NCBI GenBank assembly: GCA_017540815.1
Contig: JAFYAI010000101.1
Coordinates: forward strand, 1 to 45,069
Source of the DNA: Spirochaetales bacterium
GTDB taxonomy: Bacteria > Spirochaetota > GWE2-31-10 > MWDO01
Length of the DNA stretch: 45,069 nt
Reading direction: 5' to 3'
Part shown: positions 1-7,577 of the stretch, in pieces
How positions within the stretch are numbered: the stretch's first letter is position 1
How the letters are laid out: the number at the start of each line of letters is the position of its first letter
Program-made: the position numbers and the translations under genes
The notes under the pieces: generated by a model
Database searches by the model: none
What the model was told of the DNA's origin: nothing
Seen by the model: the letters and a program-made list of their open reading frames with translations, nothing else

Positions 1-1124
1 ATCGCCACTGCATAAAACAGCGTGGCGAGACAGACGCTGACCGCACAGATAAGATATGTCAGATCAAACGGCCAATGCTCTGATATGGACAGCAGGAGCA
101 GATAAAAGATTACATCGGCAAAACCGATAAGACAATACTGAATGGGATGAATCCTCACTTTTGAGAATATTTCCGAGATAAGTAATGCGATAAACGGAAT
201 AATCAGAAACAGCAATGCGTATTTGACGCTCCGTTCGGTTTTTTTGTAAGAATCAACAGGTATCATAAATGAGACATTTATTGATTCGGCGGTAAATTTG
301 TTCTCGGACTTCCAGCTTTTCGGATAAACTGTGCTTAGTCCGGCGATAATCCATGAAGCGGTAAATCCTTGATTGGTAATCTCTCGCTCGGTCGGCAGCC
401 AGCCGCCTGAGAAACTCGGTGATTTCCAATCGGATTTCATTCTGAAGATATTATCTTCGGCAATAGGTGTGAGTTTAATATCGCCACCGCCCTGGAAATC
501 AATATCACCGGATAATGATATTTTGTCGGACAGCGAAAAATCAGTCAGATTGTAATAAACCGATGTCTGGAACGGAGAAACAGCGTCATATTTTATCGGA
601 GAAACGCTTAGTTTTTGTCCGTTTATCTTCAGAGCCGGCAGCTTCGTCAGATTTTTCGTATTCGACAGTCCAAGGATCAGCACTGCCTCTTTGGGCTGCA
701 CATCCTTATCGGGGATGTTAAAATAAGAAAAGTCGAAATTGTTAAACTCGGCATTCAGATTAATCGTGCCATTAAAAACAGGTACTTTGAAAATGCCCCT
801 TGTCAGATAGTAAGGTTTAACGGAGATATTCATATCATATATATCAGGAGCAAACAGAATGTATCTTTGCTCGGCAGTGATATGTTTGCTGCCTGAGTTG
901 TTGTAAGTTTCGGTATATTTTTTGTAAGGAACGGCGATGACCAGCCCCTGGATCTCGGTCTTACCTCCAAAAGGCTCGGTAATCGAATTGATCGCCTCAC
1001 TCTGATAAGTTCTGCGGTCGTGTATCAGATGAGTAATCATGCCGATCGGTATCAGAAACAGCAGAAATAAAGCGATGATTAATAATATCTTTATCGTAAA
1101 GTCTGACAGAATAATCTTTTTCAT
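1..1124 (-). CDS. creD: CreD family inner-membrane protein, C-terminus cut by window edge
   Basis: An open frame on the minus strand starts at ATG 1124-1122 and runs without a stop to base 1, giving 374 codons. The start follows AAGGAGTCGCAAT. The protein begins with a lysine plus one membrane segment (MKKIILSDFTIKILLIIALF), then a long periplasmic-type region. Around residues 255-275 is a QGFTASWII...STVYPKSW stretch typical of CreD. The tail has the CreD signature: a conserved VDSYKKTERSVKYALLF segment, a membrane helix, then RIHPIQYCLIGFADVIFYLL and SEHWPFDL. CreD is a multi-pass envelope protein linked to CreBC signalling and beta-lactam or colicin tolerance in other bacteria; its biochemical role is unclear. 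The missing part is the last membrane helices. Family assignment is strong, physiological role inferred. Confidence 0.85.
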   Translation of the reverse strand, partial: MKKIILSDFTIKILLIIALFLLFLIPIGMITHLIHDRRTYQSEAINSITEPFGGKTEIQGLVIAVPYKKYTETYNNSGSKHITAEQRYILFAPDIYDMNISVKPYYLTRGIFKVPVFNGTINLNAEFNNFDFSYFNIPDKDVQPKEAVLILGLSNTKNLTKLPALKINGQKLSVSPIKYDAVSPFQTSVYYNLTDFSLSDKISLSGDIDFQGGGDIKLTPIAEDNIFRMKSDWKSPSFSGGWLPTEREITNQGFTASWIIAGLSTVYPKSWKSENKFTAESINVSFMIPVDSYKKTERSVKYALLFLIIPFIALLISEIFSKVRIHPIQYCLIGFADVIFYLLLLSISEHWPFDLTYLICAVSVCLATLFYAVA

Positions 1125-1181
1125 ATTGCGACTCCTTGTGTCGTTGTCTTATAATAATGGTATTTGGAAAATCAAGATAAA

Positions 1182-1217
1182 AAATGAGATTTTCGTCAAG
1201 AAAATCTCATTTTTTTC
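1182..1217 (-). terminator. intrinsic terminator between guaB and creD (bidirectional shape)
   Basis: A 13-bp inverted repeat (AAATGAGATTTTC, loop GTCAA, GAAAATCTCATTT) is flanked by A and T runs on both sides. It lies 13 bases past the guaB stop and downstream of that gene on the minus strand. It separates guaB from creD, which has its own ribosome-binding site. Confidence 0.8.
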
Positions 1218-1229
1218 CATTTTTATCTA

Positions 1230-2723
1230 TTATAATACATTGCTCTCAACTTTCACCAGATCGTGAACTCCGCCTTCTTTGATACTCGAAGCACTGCGGA
1301 TCTGACATCGGAGAGTGCCGTCAATCATTGCTTTGTGCAGTGCAGGCAGGTCTCTGACTCCGACATCTTGGAATGCGTGACGCAAGCCTTGTGCCAGATA
1401 AGGCAGGAAGTCAAGCAAACTTCCGCGGTCGATAACCGCACCTGATACACCTTGTGCAACTTTGATTGACTCATTCTCGGCAAAGTAGCGTTTAGCACCG
1501 CCAACTTTCATTGCTTCAAGGCTTGCCATACCACGGTATTTTTTAAGACGCATACCGTCTTTATAGATGAACTCTCCCGGACTTTCCTGTGTTCCGGCGA
1601 GCAGGCTGCCCATCATAACAGTGCTTGCTCCGAATGAGAGTGCTTTCATAATGTGACCTATAACACTGATACCGCCGTCTGCGATAATAGGAATATCATA
1701 TTTGCGGGCAATCTGTGCAGTCTTATATACAGCGGTTGCCTGCGGTCGGCCTGATGCCATTGTCTCCTGTGTTGTACAGATAGAACCCGGTCCCATACCG
1801 ATACGGAGTGCATCTGCACCTTCACCGGCGAGACCTTCTGCCTGCTGCTGAGTTACAACATTGCCGCAGATAACATCAATATCGGAATATTTCGATTTGA
1901 TATGTTTGAGCATATCAATCTGATATTTGTTATACCCCTGTGCAGAATCGATAACGACAACATCAAGTCCGTATTTGTGCAGTTCTGCCAAACGCTCTCT
2001 GTCCTCGTCTCGTGTGGAAATGGCAGCACCAACCCGGAGCTGTTTATTCTTATCTTTAGTTGCAAGCGGGAAGTCCCGGTTTTTGAGCAGGTCAGTTCGT
2101 GATACAAGCTCAATCAATCTGCCGTTTTCATCGATTATAGGCAGTTTGCCGACTTTCTTAGTCTTAAGAATGGCATTAGCCTCGTTAAGCGTCACACCGA
2201 CTTTCGCAGTGATCAGATTAGTTGTCATAACTTCCGACAATTTCTTGGAATAATCTTTCTCAAAATCCACATCGCGTGCAGTAACTATCCCGACAAGTTT
2301 AGTATTCAGAGTGCCGTCCTCGGTAATAGGAATACCTGAGAATCCGTGCTCTTCTTTCATTTTGCGAATGTCTGCAATCGTATGGTTGGGGCTAAGAACA
2401 ACAGGATCTTTGATGAATCCATTCTCATAGCGTTTGACCTTTTTGACCATTTCGACCTGAGCGTCAATCGTGTTATTGTAGTGGAGAATGCCGATACCGC
2501 CGAGCAGTGCCATATTGATAGCCATTTTTTCTTCGGTAACAGTGTCCATCGGTGATGAGATAAACGGTAAAGCCAGTGAAATGTTTTTGGATAGCCGTGT
2601 CTTGAGACTGACATCATTGGGAGCGAAGTCCACATAACCCGGCAGTAAAATCACATCGTTGTAAGTGTAGCCGATCTGGTGGCTGAAAATTTCCTCTGCT
2701 GAAAATCCATCTAAAGAATCCAT
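1230..2723 (-). CDS. guaB: inosine-5'-monophosphate dehydrogenase
   Basis: Oxidises IMP to XMP with NAD+, the committed step of guanine nucleotide synthesis in the cytoplasm. The product is 497 residues, normal for the family. It opens with [18 protein letters not shown], continues with [13 protein letters not shown], then two CBS repeats (about residues 105-225) inserted in the TIM barrel. The catalytic loop [12 protein letters not shown] places the thioimidate cysteine near residue 316; the flap has [12 protein letters not shown]. The frame is open further upstream, but ATG 2723-2721 is chosen because GGGGACT precedes it and homologous sequence starts there. A TTGACT-17-TATAAT promoter sits just upstream. 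The gene is divergent from structured RNA copy A and stands alone. Confidence 0.97.
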   Translation of the reverse strand: MDSLDGFSAEEIFSHQIGYTYNDVILLPGYVDFAPNDVSLKTRLSKNISLALPFISSPMDTVTEEKMAINMALLGGIGILHYNNTIDAQVEMVKKVKRYENGFIKDPVVLSPNHTIADIRKMKEEHGFSGIPITEDGTLNTKLVGIVTARDVDFEKDYSKKLSEVMTTNLITAKVGVTLNEANAILKTKKVGKLPIIDENGRLIELVSRTDLLKNRDFPLATKDKNKQLRVGAAISTRDEDRERLAELHKYGLDVVVIDSAQGYNKYQIDMLKHIKSKYSDIDVICGNVVTQQQAEGLAGEGADALRIGMGPGSICTTQETMASGRPQATAVYKTAQIARKYDIPIIADGGISVIGHIMKALSFGASTVMMGSLLAGTQESPGEFIYKDGMRLKKYRGMASLEAMKVGGAKRYFAENESIKVAQGVSGAVIDRGSLLDFLPYLAQGLRHAFQDVGVRDLPALHKAMIDGTLRCQIRSASSIKEGGVHDLVKVESNVL

Positions 2724-2753
2724 ATTAGTCCCCTTATATAGTATTTTCGACAG

Positions 2754-2782
2754 ATTATAACATAGAATGTAGAAAAAGTCAA
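2754..2782 (-). promoter_or_regulatory. sigma-70 promoter of guaB
   Basis: On the minus strand TTGACT (2782-2777) and TATAAT (2759-2754) are separated by exactly 17 bases, about 30 bases upstream of the guaB start. It is back to back with the promoter of RNA copy A. Confidence 0.8.
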
Positions 2783-2790
2783 ATTTATTC

Positions 2791-2818
2791 TTGACAAAAT
2801 TATCTTTATCATATATCA
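2791..2818 (+). promoter_or_regulatory. promoter of structured RNA copy A
   Basis: TTGACA (2791-2796) and TATCAT (2813-2818) are spaced by 16 bases and point rightward. The predicted start near 2825 is just before the first hairpin of the RNA. The same TTCTTGACA string precedes copy B. Confidence 0.6.
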
Positions 2819-2824
2819 TATCAA

Positions 2825-3066
2825 TCATTATAAAATATTTTCGGCAGGGAGACTGATCCCTCTTCTGCTGGAAACAGAAAATTTCCCATATCGTGTTTCT
2901 CATTTATATTTGAGATTCACGTAGTGAAAACTCGTATCTAAATGGGGCAGACGAGTTTTTTGCGATATGGGAATTCTTCTGCCTGGATCAGCATGAATGA
3001 TACGGGTTTTTTGTGATAATCCAAATCGCGGAGGTTCTTGCATTATGAGAACAAATTATTTTTTCA
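2825..3066 (+). ncRNA. structured RNA element, copy A (unrecognised class)
   Basis: A predicted transcript of about 240 nt with several supported helices: a 5' hairpin (about 2836-2882) with 8-nt loop ACTGATCC at 2852-2859; a long-range stem 2883-2893 with 2963-2973 (11 bp); TTCTCAT 2897-2903 with ATGAGAA 3045-3051; CTCGTATC 2931-2938 with GATACGGG 2999-3006; GGCAGA 2946-2951 with TCTGCC 2978-2983. The hairpin loop (2853-2859) is complementary to GGATCAG at 2985-2991, a pseudoknot. It ends with GGAGG, an 8-codon ORF and a GTTCT/AGAAC hairpin followed by a T-rich run. Copy B at 12967-13210 has the same helices in the same order with different sequences, so the fold is supported by compensatory change. 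It could be a free small RNA, a regulatory leader, or an ORF-less omega-RNA-like relic. Confidence 0.65.
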
Positions 3067-3071
3067 CTTAA
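3045..3071 (+). CDS. 8-codon ORF at the end of RNA copy A
   Basis: ATG at 3045 lies 10 bases after GGAGG (3030-3034) and encodes MRTNYFFT before TAA. Copy B encodes MRTYFSSS in the same place behind AGGAGG. The ATG and following AGAA are the bases that can pair with TTCTCAT at 2897-2903, so start access could be gated by the fold. The same bases form the terminator-like hairpin, so coding is not proven. Confidence 0.3.
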   Translation: MRTNYFFT

Positions 3072-3151
3072 TATTCTTTTTTATATTTCTATCTGTCGTT
3101 CTAAAAACACTCTATAACATTTCGGAATATTATTTTATTAGGAGAGTAATC

Positions 3152-3691
3152 ATGGATTTTGAATTATTAAAAGAGAAAGCTGCAGAATGTGAAATTAAAG
3201 TCGGTTTTTTTTCAAAGAATTTATATAAATATGCAGCATCAATTGTGACAGAAGGAGAAGATTTGCTTACTGTAGCAGAGGGGCTTGATTCAAACACTGC
3301 ATCTAAAGTTCCTATTATTGTTACAAATAAAAATGTATATATTGTTAAATTCGCAAGTGCTTTTGGAGGTTTTAGTCAAACGGTAATACCTCTCGAACGA
3401 ATAGGAAGTGTTTCTATTGGTAATGGAATGTTTTTAAAAAGTGTGATTATAACAGATGGGGCAGTTCAGCAGATAGTTGATAGTATAGCATTTACTCAGG
3501 CGGATGTTTTAATAAAAACAATCAATGAAGCTAAGACTAGTAATTCCAATCAGAATAATTATGTTGAAAATAGTGTAGAAAACAAAGTCAATTTATCTGA
3601 TCAGATAAAAGAATTAAAGAAACTTGTAGATGATGGATTAATTACACAGGATGAATTTGATATGAAGAAGAAACAAATTTTGGGACTGTAG
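3152..3691 (+). CDS. PH-like domain protein with C-terminal SHOCT domain
   Basis: A 179-residue soluble protein. Residues about 45-125 (KVPIIVTNKNVYIVKF...VIPLERIGSVSIG...SVIITDGAVQQI) resemble bacterial PH-like domains of the YokE type. A low-complexity N/S/V linker follows, then a C-terminal SHOCT motif (LSDQIKELKKLVDDGLITQDEFDMKKKQIL). Such proteins are usually cytosolic or peripheral; no enzymatic activity is implied. ATG 3152 is chosen because TTAGGAGAGTAATC precedes it. An in-frame upstream start near 3038 would add a hydrophobic stretch but lies inside RNA copy A and lacks a ribosome site. It is followed by a strong terminator. The function is unknown. Confidence 0.75.
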   Translation: MDFELLKEKAAECEIKVGFFSKNLYKYAASIVTEGEDLLTVAEGLDSNTASKVPIIVTNKNVYIVKFASAFGGFSQTVIPLERIGSVSIGNGMFLKSVIITDGAVQQIVDSIAFTQADVLIKTINEAKTSNSNQNNYVENSVENKVNLSDQIKELKKLVDDGLITQDEFDMKKKQILGL

Positions 3692-3717
3692 CAGGTATAA
3701 TTAAAGATGCCCCAAAA

Positions 3718-3757
3718 AACAACTTATATTGATTATTCGATATAGGTTGTTTTTTTT
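3718..3757 (+). terminator. intrinsic terminator after the PH-SHOCT gene
   Basis: AACAACTTATAT pairs over 12 bp (one G-U) with ATATAGGTTGTT, followed by seven T. It lies 27 bases past the stop. Confidence 0.85.
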
Positions 3758-3796
3758 AAGGAGTAGTTAAATATTAATTTTGATAAACTCCAACAG

Positions 3797-3882
3797 ATTA
3801 CTCGACTTTTTTATAAATCTTATATAATTTTACTCGGTTAAAACCGACTCGGTTAGAACCGAGTAAAAAGGAGGCGTGTATG
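3797..3882 (+). repeat. orphan operator-like repeat array with promoter, SD and ATG but no gene
   Basis: ACTCG recurs at 3800 and 3832 (32-bp step) and again at 3847. The last part is a palindrome ACTCGGTT-AG-AACCGAGT (3847-3864), overlapped by a second one starting at 3832. TATAAT lies at 3823-3828, AGGAGG at 3869-3874 and ATG at 3880. The frame that follows encodes only 33 residues and runs antisense into the PIN gene. The layout matches the arrays in front of the AAA-DUF4143 genes, especially the palindromic type at 20337-20396, so this is probably the control region of a deleted copy. Confidence 0.5.
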
Positions 3883-3893
3883 TTGGGGTTATT

Positions 3894-4307
3894 TTATTTC
3901 ATCAATTTAACAAAATCAGATGGAGTTATTGCAGGAATCTTGCTTTTCGTAAAATCATTCATATCTCTTGTAACTATATAATCCGCTCTAATCTCTTCAG
4001 CACATTCATCTTGCAAACAGTCCTCAAAATCAGTAAACTCTTCATTCTCTAATGAAGATATAATCTTTTCTTCGTCAATATCGACAATTGACAAACATTT
4101 CAAAACATTCAAAATAATTTTTCTGCGTTCTGAATGTAAATAATCCTTTCTCATCAAATAAAACGCATTAACTACAGAATGAGCTGCTATAAATCCTTCA
4201 ATCTTATCATTTACACAAAAAGCAATCACATCACATGCGTCTTTGAAAAAATCAGGTCTCTTAGTCAGAAAGTCCAATAAAACATTTGTATCAATCAATA
4301 TTCTCAT
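3894..4307 (-). CDS. PIN-domain ribonuclease toxin (VapC-like)
   Basis: A 137-residue PIN protein. It starts MRILIDTNVLLDFLTKRPDF with the first catalytic Asp, has EFTDFEDCLQ in mid-protein with further acidic residues, and TRDMNDF near the end, the usual spacing of metal-binding acids in this nuclease fold. Such toxins cleave tRNA or rRNA. Its ATG overlaps the stop of the upstream 79-residue gene by four bases, the normal antitoxin-toxin arrangement. The pair has its own promoter on the minus strand. RNA target unknown. Confidence 0.85.
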   Translation of the reverse strand: MRILIDTNVLLDFLTKRPDFFKDACDVIAFCVNDKIEGFIAAHSVVNAFYLMRKDYLHSERRKIILNVLKCLSIVDIDEEKIISSLENEEFTDFEDCLQDECAEEIRADYIVTRDMNDFTKSKIPAITPSDFVKLMK

Positions 4308-4543
4308 GAGCCATACCTTTCATCAAGATAATTAAGCCATTCTTGTTTATAATCACCAATATTTGGACATGGTTTAATCAATTTCTCCAATTCTCGAAAA
4401 GCACGCTGCTTTTCAGTTAATGTTTTATTGGATTCCTTTACCTTAATATTTTTAAACATTCCGCCAAATAAAGAGATAAATCCCTGCAGCTGCTCTTCAT
4501 TCATTTGATCAACTATTTTATGTGCCATTTCAAAAGAACTCAT
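4304..4543 (-). CDS. probable antitoxin partner of the PIN toxin
   Basis: 79 residues starting at MSSFEMAHKIVDQMNEEQLQ. ATG 4543 is chosen because GGGGTG sits six bases before it; a TTG start at 4564 is possible. It is mostly helical and charged, with an FISLFGGM segment in the middle and a basic, Trp-containing tail (KQEWLNYLDERYGS). I see no canonical AbrB or RHH motif. The role as antitoxin rests on the four-base overlap with the PIN gene, which it precedes under one promoter. Confidence 0.65.
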   Translation of the reverse strand: MSSFEMAHKIVDQMNEEQLQGFISLFGGMFKNIKVKESNKTLTEKQRAFRELEKLIKPCPNIGDYKQEWLNYLDERYGS

Positions 4544-4574
4544 ATTCACCCCATTAAGCAACAATATCTAATAT

Positions 4575-4603
4575 ATTTTAATGCCATTTTCAAAAAAAGT
4601 CAA
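4575..4603 (-). promoter_or_regulatory. promoter of the PIN toxin-antitoxin pair
   Basis: On the minus strand TTGACT (4603-4598) and TAAAAT (4580-4575) are 17 bases apart and lead into the antitoxin gene. Confidence 0.65.
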
Positions 4604-4636
4604 TAAAAAACACTGTTTTTTTGAATCATATTAAAT

Positions 4637-4666
4637 TTGACAAACTTCAACATTTTATGATATAAT
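4637..4666 (+). promoter_or_regulatory. promoter of trpS
   Basis: TTGACA (4637-4642), an 18-base spacer and TATAAT (4661-4666), 29 bases before the trpS start. No T-box or leader is present in the short 5' region. Confidence 0.8.
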
Positions 4667-4695
4667 TAAGAAAGTTTATCATTCGGAGCGTCAAA

Positions 4696-5685
4696 ATGAG
4701 TGAAACAGGCACTAATAATAAAAAAAGACTTTTATCGGGAATACAGCCGTCAGGGCTGCTGCATTTGGGCAATTATTTCGGAGCGATGAAGCAGTTTACC
4801 GATCTGCAGAATGAGTACGAGTCTTTTGTATTTATCGCCAATTATCATGCTATGACGACTGTCAAAGATCCGAATGTGCTGCGTGCCAATACAATGGAAG
4901 TTGCAACGATATATCTGTCTATAGGTCTTGATCCTGAGAATGTCTGCCTGTTCAAGCAGTCAGATGTTCGTCATGTTAATGACTTATCTTGGGTTTTATC
5001 GACGCTGACTCCGATGGGGCTGTTGGAGCGATGTCATTCTTATAAAGATAAACTTGCGAAAGGTATCGCAGCTGATCACGGTTTGTTTGCTTATCCTGTT
5101 CTTATGGCTTCCGACATTCTGCTGTATAAGTCAGATATTGTTCCTGTCGGCAAGGATCAGAAACAGCATGTGGAAGTGGCTCGTGACATCGCGATCAAGT
5201 TCAATAATATGTATGGCGACATTCTCACAGTGCCAGACTTCCGAACGCAGGAGACTACAGCGATCGTGCCGGGTATCGACGGTCAGAAGATGAGTAAGTC
5301 TTACGATAATACTATCTCTCCGTTTGATGATGAGAAGACTATCAAGAAGCAGGTAATGAAGATCGTTACCGATGCGACTCCGTTGGAAGAGCCGAAAGAT
5401 CCGGATAAGTGCAATGTGTTTGCATTGTATAAACTGCTGGCGACACCGGAAGAGATCGAGAAGATGCGTCAGAATTATCTCGGCGGCGGTTACGGCTATG
5501 GCAATGCTAAGAAAGAGTTGCTGGCGAAGATCTTGGAGTATTTCGGTGATATTAGGGCTAAGTATTTCGATCTGAAGAAAAATCAGGATTATGTGGCCGA
5601 GGTCCTGCGAAAAGGTGCTGTCAAGGCAAATGAGATCGCCGATCAGACGATGGATGAGGTATTCAAAGCTGTAGGAATTCGATAA
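4696..5685 (+). CDS. trpS: tryptophanyl-tRNA synthetase
   Basis: Class I aminoacyl-tRNA synthetase that charges tRNA-Trp. 329 residues, the normal bacterial length. The ATP-binding HIGH-type motif is PSGLLHLGNYFGA (about residues 18-30) and the KMSKS loop is GQKMSKSYDNT (about 196-206). The Rossmann core contains NYHAMTT and DILLYKSDIVPVGKDQKQHVE, which holds tryptophan-recognition residues. ATG 4696 follows CGGAGCG. It is transcribed alone; the next gene begins 200 bases later from its own sigma-28-like promoter. Confidence 0.97.
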   Translation: MSETGTNNKKRLLSGIQPSGLLHLGNYFGAMKQFTDLQNEYESFVFIANYHAMTTVKDPNVLRANTMEVATIYLSIGLDPENVCLFKQSDVRHVNDLSWVLSTLTPMGLLERCHSYKDKLAKGIAADHGLFAYPVLMASDILLYKSDIVPVGKDQKQHVEVARDIAIKFNNMYGDILTVPDFRTQETTAIVPGIDGQKMSKSYDNTISPFDDEKTIKKQVMKIVTDATPLEEPKDPDKCNVFALYKLLATPEEIEKMRQNYLGGGYGYGNAKKELLAKILEYFGDIRAKYFDLKKNQDYVAEVLRKGAVKANEIADQTMDEVFKAVGIR

Positions 5686-5840
5686 AATTCAGTTAATTTT
5701 ATCACAGAATTTGGCGAAGAATTTGTTGTGAGAATGTTAGCCGTTTGGCGGTCGCATTCTTCAAAAATACAAAAATAATAGAGAATTTGTTGTAATGAAG
5801 AAAAACATTGCAAAATATGAAAAAAAGCACTAAAATATAT

Positions 5841-5867
5841 TAAGGAAAAAATGTTTTGTGCCGATAC
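5841..5867 (+). promoter_or_regulatory. sigma-28 (FliA)-like promoter of flgM
   Basis: TAAGGAAA (5841-5848), exactly 11 bases, then GCCGATAC (5860-5867), close to the flagellar sigma-28 consensus TAAAGTTT-11-GCCGATAA. It lies 30 bases before the FlgM-like start. The 5686-5840 stretch before it holds only a weak hairpin near 5732-5759 (GAATG/CATTC). Confidence 0.65.
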
Positions 5868-5897
5868 TTATGACAGAGAGGTAACGAGGTGATGACT

Positions 5898-6182
5898 ATG
5901 GGAATTGGCGGAATTAACTCAATTAACAACTATAACGGATATAACAGGATTCAGAAAAAGACAGCGGTAGACAAGGCAAATAGTGCAGATACCGTATCGA
6001 TTTCGCAGGAAGCCAAAGATAAGGCTGAGCTCCAGCGAATTATCGACATGGTTAAGAGTGCTCCCGATGTGCGGGCTGATCGTGTTGCCGAAGTTACCGA
6101 CAAACTCAAAAATCCTGATTATATTAACAACACGATCTTGGGCAATGTTGCTGACAAGATTATGGATGTCTTCGGGATTTAA
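5898..6182 (+). CDS. flgM: FlgM-like anti-sigma-28 factor
   Basis: A 94-residue protein with the FlgM layout: a polar, disordered N-terminus rich in Asn/Tyr (INNYNGYNRIQKK), then DTVSISQEAKDKAELQRIIDMV, and a C-terminal helical part (APDVRADRVAEVTDKLKNPDYI). FlgM binds FliA until the hook is complete and is then exported. ATG 5898 is preferred for its spacing to GAGG at 5886-5889; ATG 5892 and GTG 5889 are in frame. The sigma-28-like promoter upstream would give feedback control. Family call is good but rests on a short sequence. Confidence 0.75.
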   Translation: MGIGGINSINNYNGYNRIQKKTAVDKANSADTVSISQEAKDKAELQRIIDMVKSAPDVRADRVAEVTDKLKNPDYINNTILGNVADKIMDVFGI

Positions 6183-6201
6183 TCTTATTTCGATGATTGA
6201 T

Positions 6202-6232
6202 AAAACGGAGTATTTCATGCTCCGTTTTTTTT
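6202..6232 (+). terminator. intrinsic terminator after flgM
   Basis: AAAACGGAG and CTCCGTTTT form a stem around TATTTCATG, followed by T residues; it lies 20 bases past the stop. Confidence 0.85.
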
Positions 6233-6307
6233 AACTGTTATGGGATAATTGCCGATAAGAGAATAGAGAAATAAAAGTATAGAGGAAAACATTACGGAGT
6301 AATAAGC

Positions 6308-7471
6308 ATGAATGTTTTTGATTTTTGTATACCTGCACATTTGAAATTTGGAGTGGATGTAATCAATCGTCTCGGCAATATGGTAACTGAGATTACAGGG
6401 GATAATATTGCTCCGCGAGTTATGTTGGTTACGGAGTCTGTGCTGCATGAGTCAGGAACAATCAAGCGTATAAAAGAGATCCTGCAGCGTAAGGGATGTG
6501 AGCCGATTATCTTCGATGATGTTGTGCTTAATGCATGCTCTGATGTTGTAGATGACGGTGCAAGACGGGCTCGTATCTCTCACTGCAATGTTATCATCGG
6601 TCTTGGCGGTGTGCGTGCATTGTCAATCGCAAAGATGATCGCCGTCCTTGCGAATAATGAAGGCGATATAATGGAATTCATCGAAGGTAAGATCGCCGAC
6701 AATCCTGCTGTGCCGTATATCGAGATCCCGTCTACGCCGCGAAATCCGTTTATGTTCAAAGACGAAGCGTGGATAACAGATGCCCGCAATCACAACAGTT
6801 ATATACTCAATGTTCCGCCGAATACAACTCGGTTTGTTGTCTTCGATCCGATGATTACGACGACGCTGACGCGGCGGCTGACGGCGACGATTGCCATTGA
6901 TATTTTTGCCAATGCGTATGAAGGGTATATCTCCAGTAAGGCTAATTTTCTGTCTGATACACTGTTTATGAATGCGATCGGACTGATCAGTGAAAACATT
7001 ATGCCGGCAGTTAATACGCCTAACGATATGACGGCTCGTGCAAATATCTCGCTTGCAGGATTCCTAACTTCGCTCGGTCTGAGCATGACTTCGACAGGCA
7101 TTACGGCATCGCTGTCGTATGTAATAAGTTCCAAATTCCGACTGCACAAGGCACTTGCTTCGGCGATCGTGCTGCCGCATGTGATGGACTATAATATAAA
7201 TGCCGCTCCGGAGAAATATGTCAAGATGGCTCAGTGTCTCGGTGAGAATACGGAAAACCTCACTGTTTTGGAGGCTGCTCTCAAAGCGATTGAGCATATT
7301 CGCAAGATAATATTGGAACTGCAGCTGCCGACTCGTCTTGATGAGTTCCATATTAACCGGGATGACCTAATCAGTCTTGCCGAAGAAGCACGCAAGTTCT
7401 ATATGTTTAATTACATTCCGAGATCGTGCGATACAGAAGAGCTTATCGCCATTCTGCAGAGTTCGTATTAA
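6308..7471 (+). CDS. iron-containing alcohol dehydrogenase-like protein with degenerate metal site
   Basis: 387 residues, the length and order of group III Fe-ADHs: an N-terminal nucleotide-binding half (FGVDVINRLGNM...RVMLVTESVLHESG...VIIGLGGVRALSIAKMIA) and a helical half with SAIVLPHVMDYN. The hallmarks are altered. The GGGS-D coenzyme motif reads GLGGVRALS. The D-x3-H iron site reads D198-IFA-N202. The first His of the second ligand region is absent (STGITASLSYV), leaving H280 aligned with the last ligand. Fe-ADHs reduce aldehydes or oxidise alcohols with NAD(P); this one may use another metal, or have become non-catalytic. It stands alone between flgM and the flavodiiron gene. Confidence 0.7.
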   Translation: MNVFDFCIPAHLKFGVDVINRLGNMVTEITGDNIAPRVMLVTESVLHESGTIKRIKEILQRKGCEPIIFDDVVLNACSDVVDDGARRARISHCNVIIGLGGVRALSIAKMIAVLANNEGDIMEFIEGKIADNPAVPYIEIPSTPRNPFMFKDEAWITDARNHNSYILNVPPNTTRFVVFDPMITTTLTRRLTATIAIDIFANAYEGYISSKANFLSDTLFMNAIGLISENIMPAVNTPNDMTARANISLAGFLTSLGLSMTSTGITASLSYVISSKFRLHKALASAIVLPHVMDYNINAAPEKYVKMAQCLGENTENLTVLEAALKAIEHIRKIILELQLPTRLDEFHINRDDLISLAEEARKFYMFNYIPRSCDTEELIAILQSSY

Positions 7472-7541
7472 ATTCTCTCCTAAGAAAGTGCAATTTTTTT
7501 CTGCATTTTTTGAAAAAACAATTTTCTTTTTTATAGAAATG

Positions 7542-7550
7542 TGCTATTAT
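7542..7550 (+). promoter_or_regulatory. extended -10 promoter of the flavodiiron gene
   Basis: TG-C-TATTAT lies 28 bases before the fprA-like start in an otherwise A/T-rich gap. No good -35 is seen, as is common with extended -10 elements. Confidence 0.45.
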
Positions 7551-7577
7551 ACTAAAAAATAGAACTTGGAGTATTGA

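Noticed and set aside
373..896. Plus-strand ORFs in the first kilobase
   Set aside because: They are antisense frames of the creD gene on the minus strand, which has clear family motifs.
2724..2903. 60 extra N-terminal residues of IMP dehydrogenase
   Set aside because: The stretch contains the guaB promoter and RNA-A promoter; the family starts at the 2723 ATG behind GGGGACT.
3038..3151. Longer N-terminus with a membrane segment for the PH-SHOCT protein
   Set aside because: It overlaps the end of RNA copy A and has no ribosome site of its own, whereas ATG 3152 has TTAGGAGAG.
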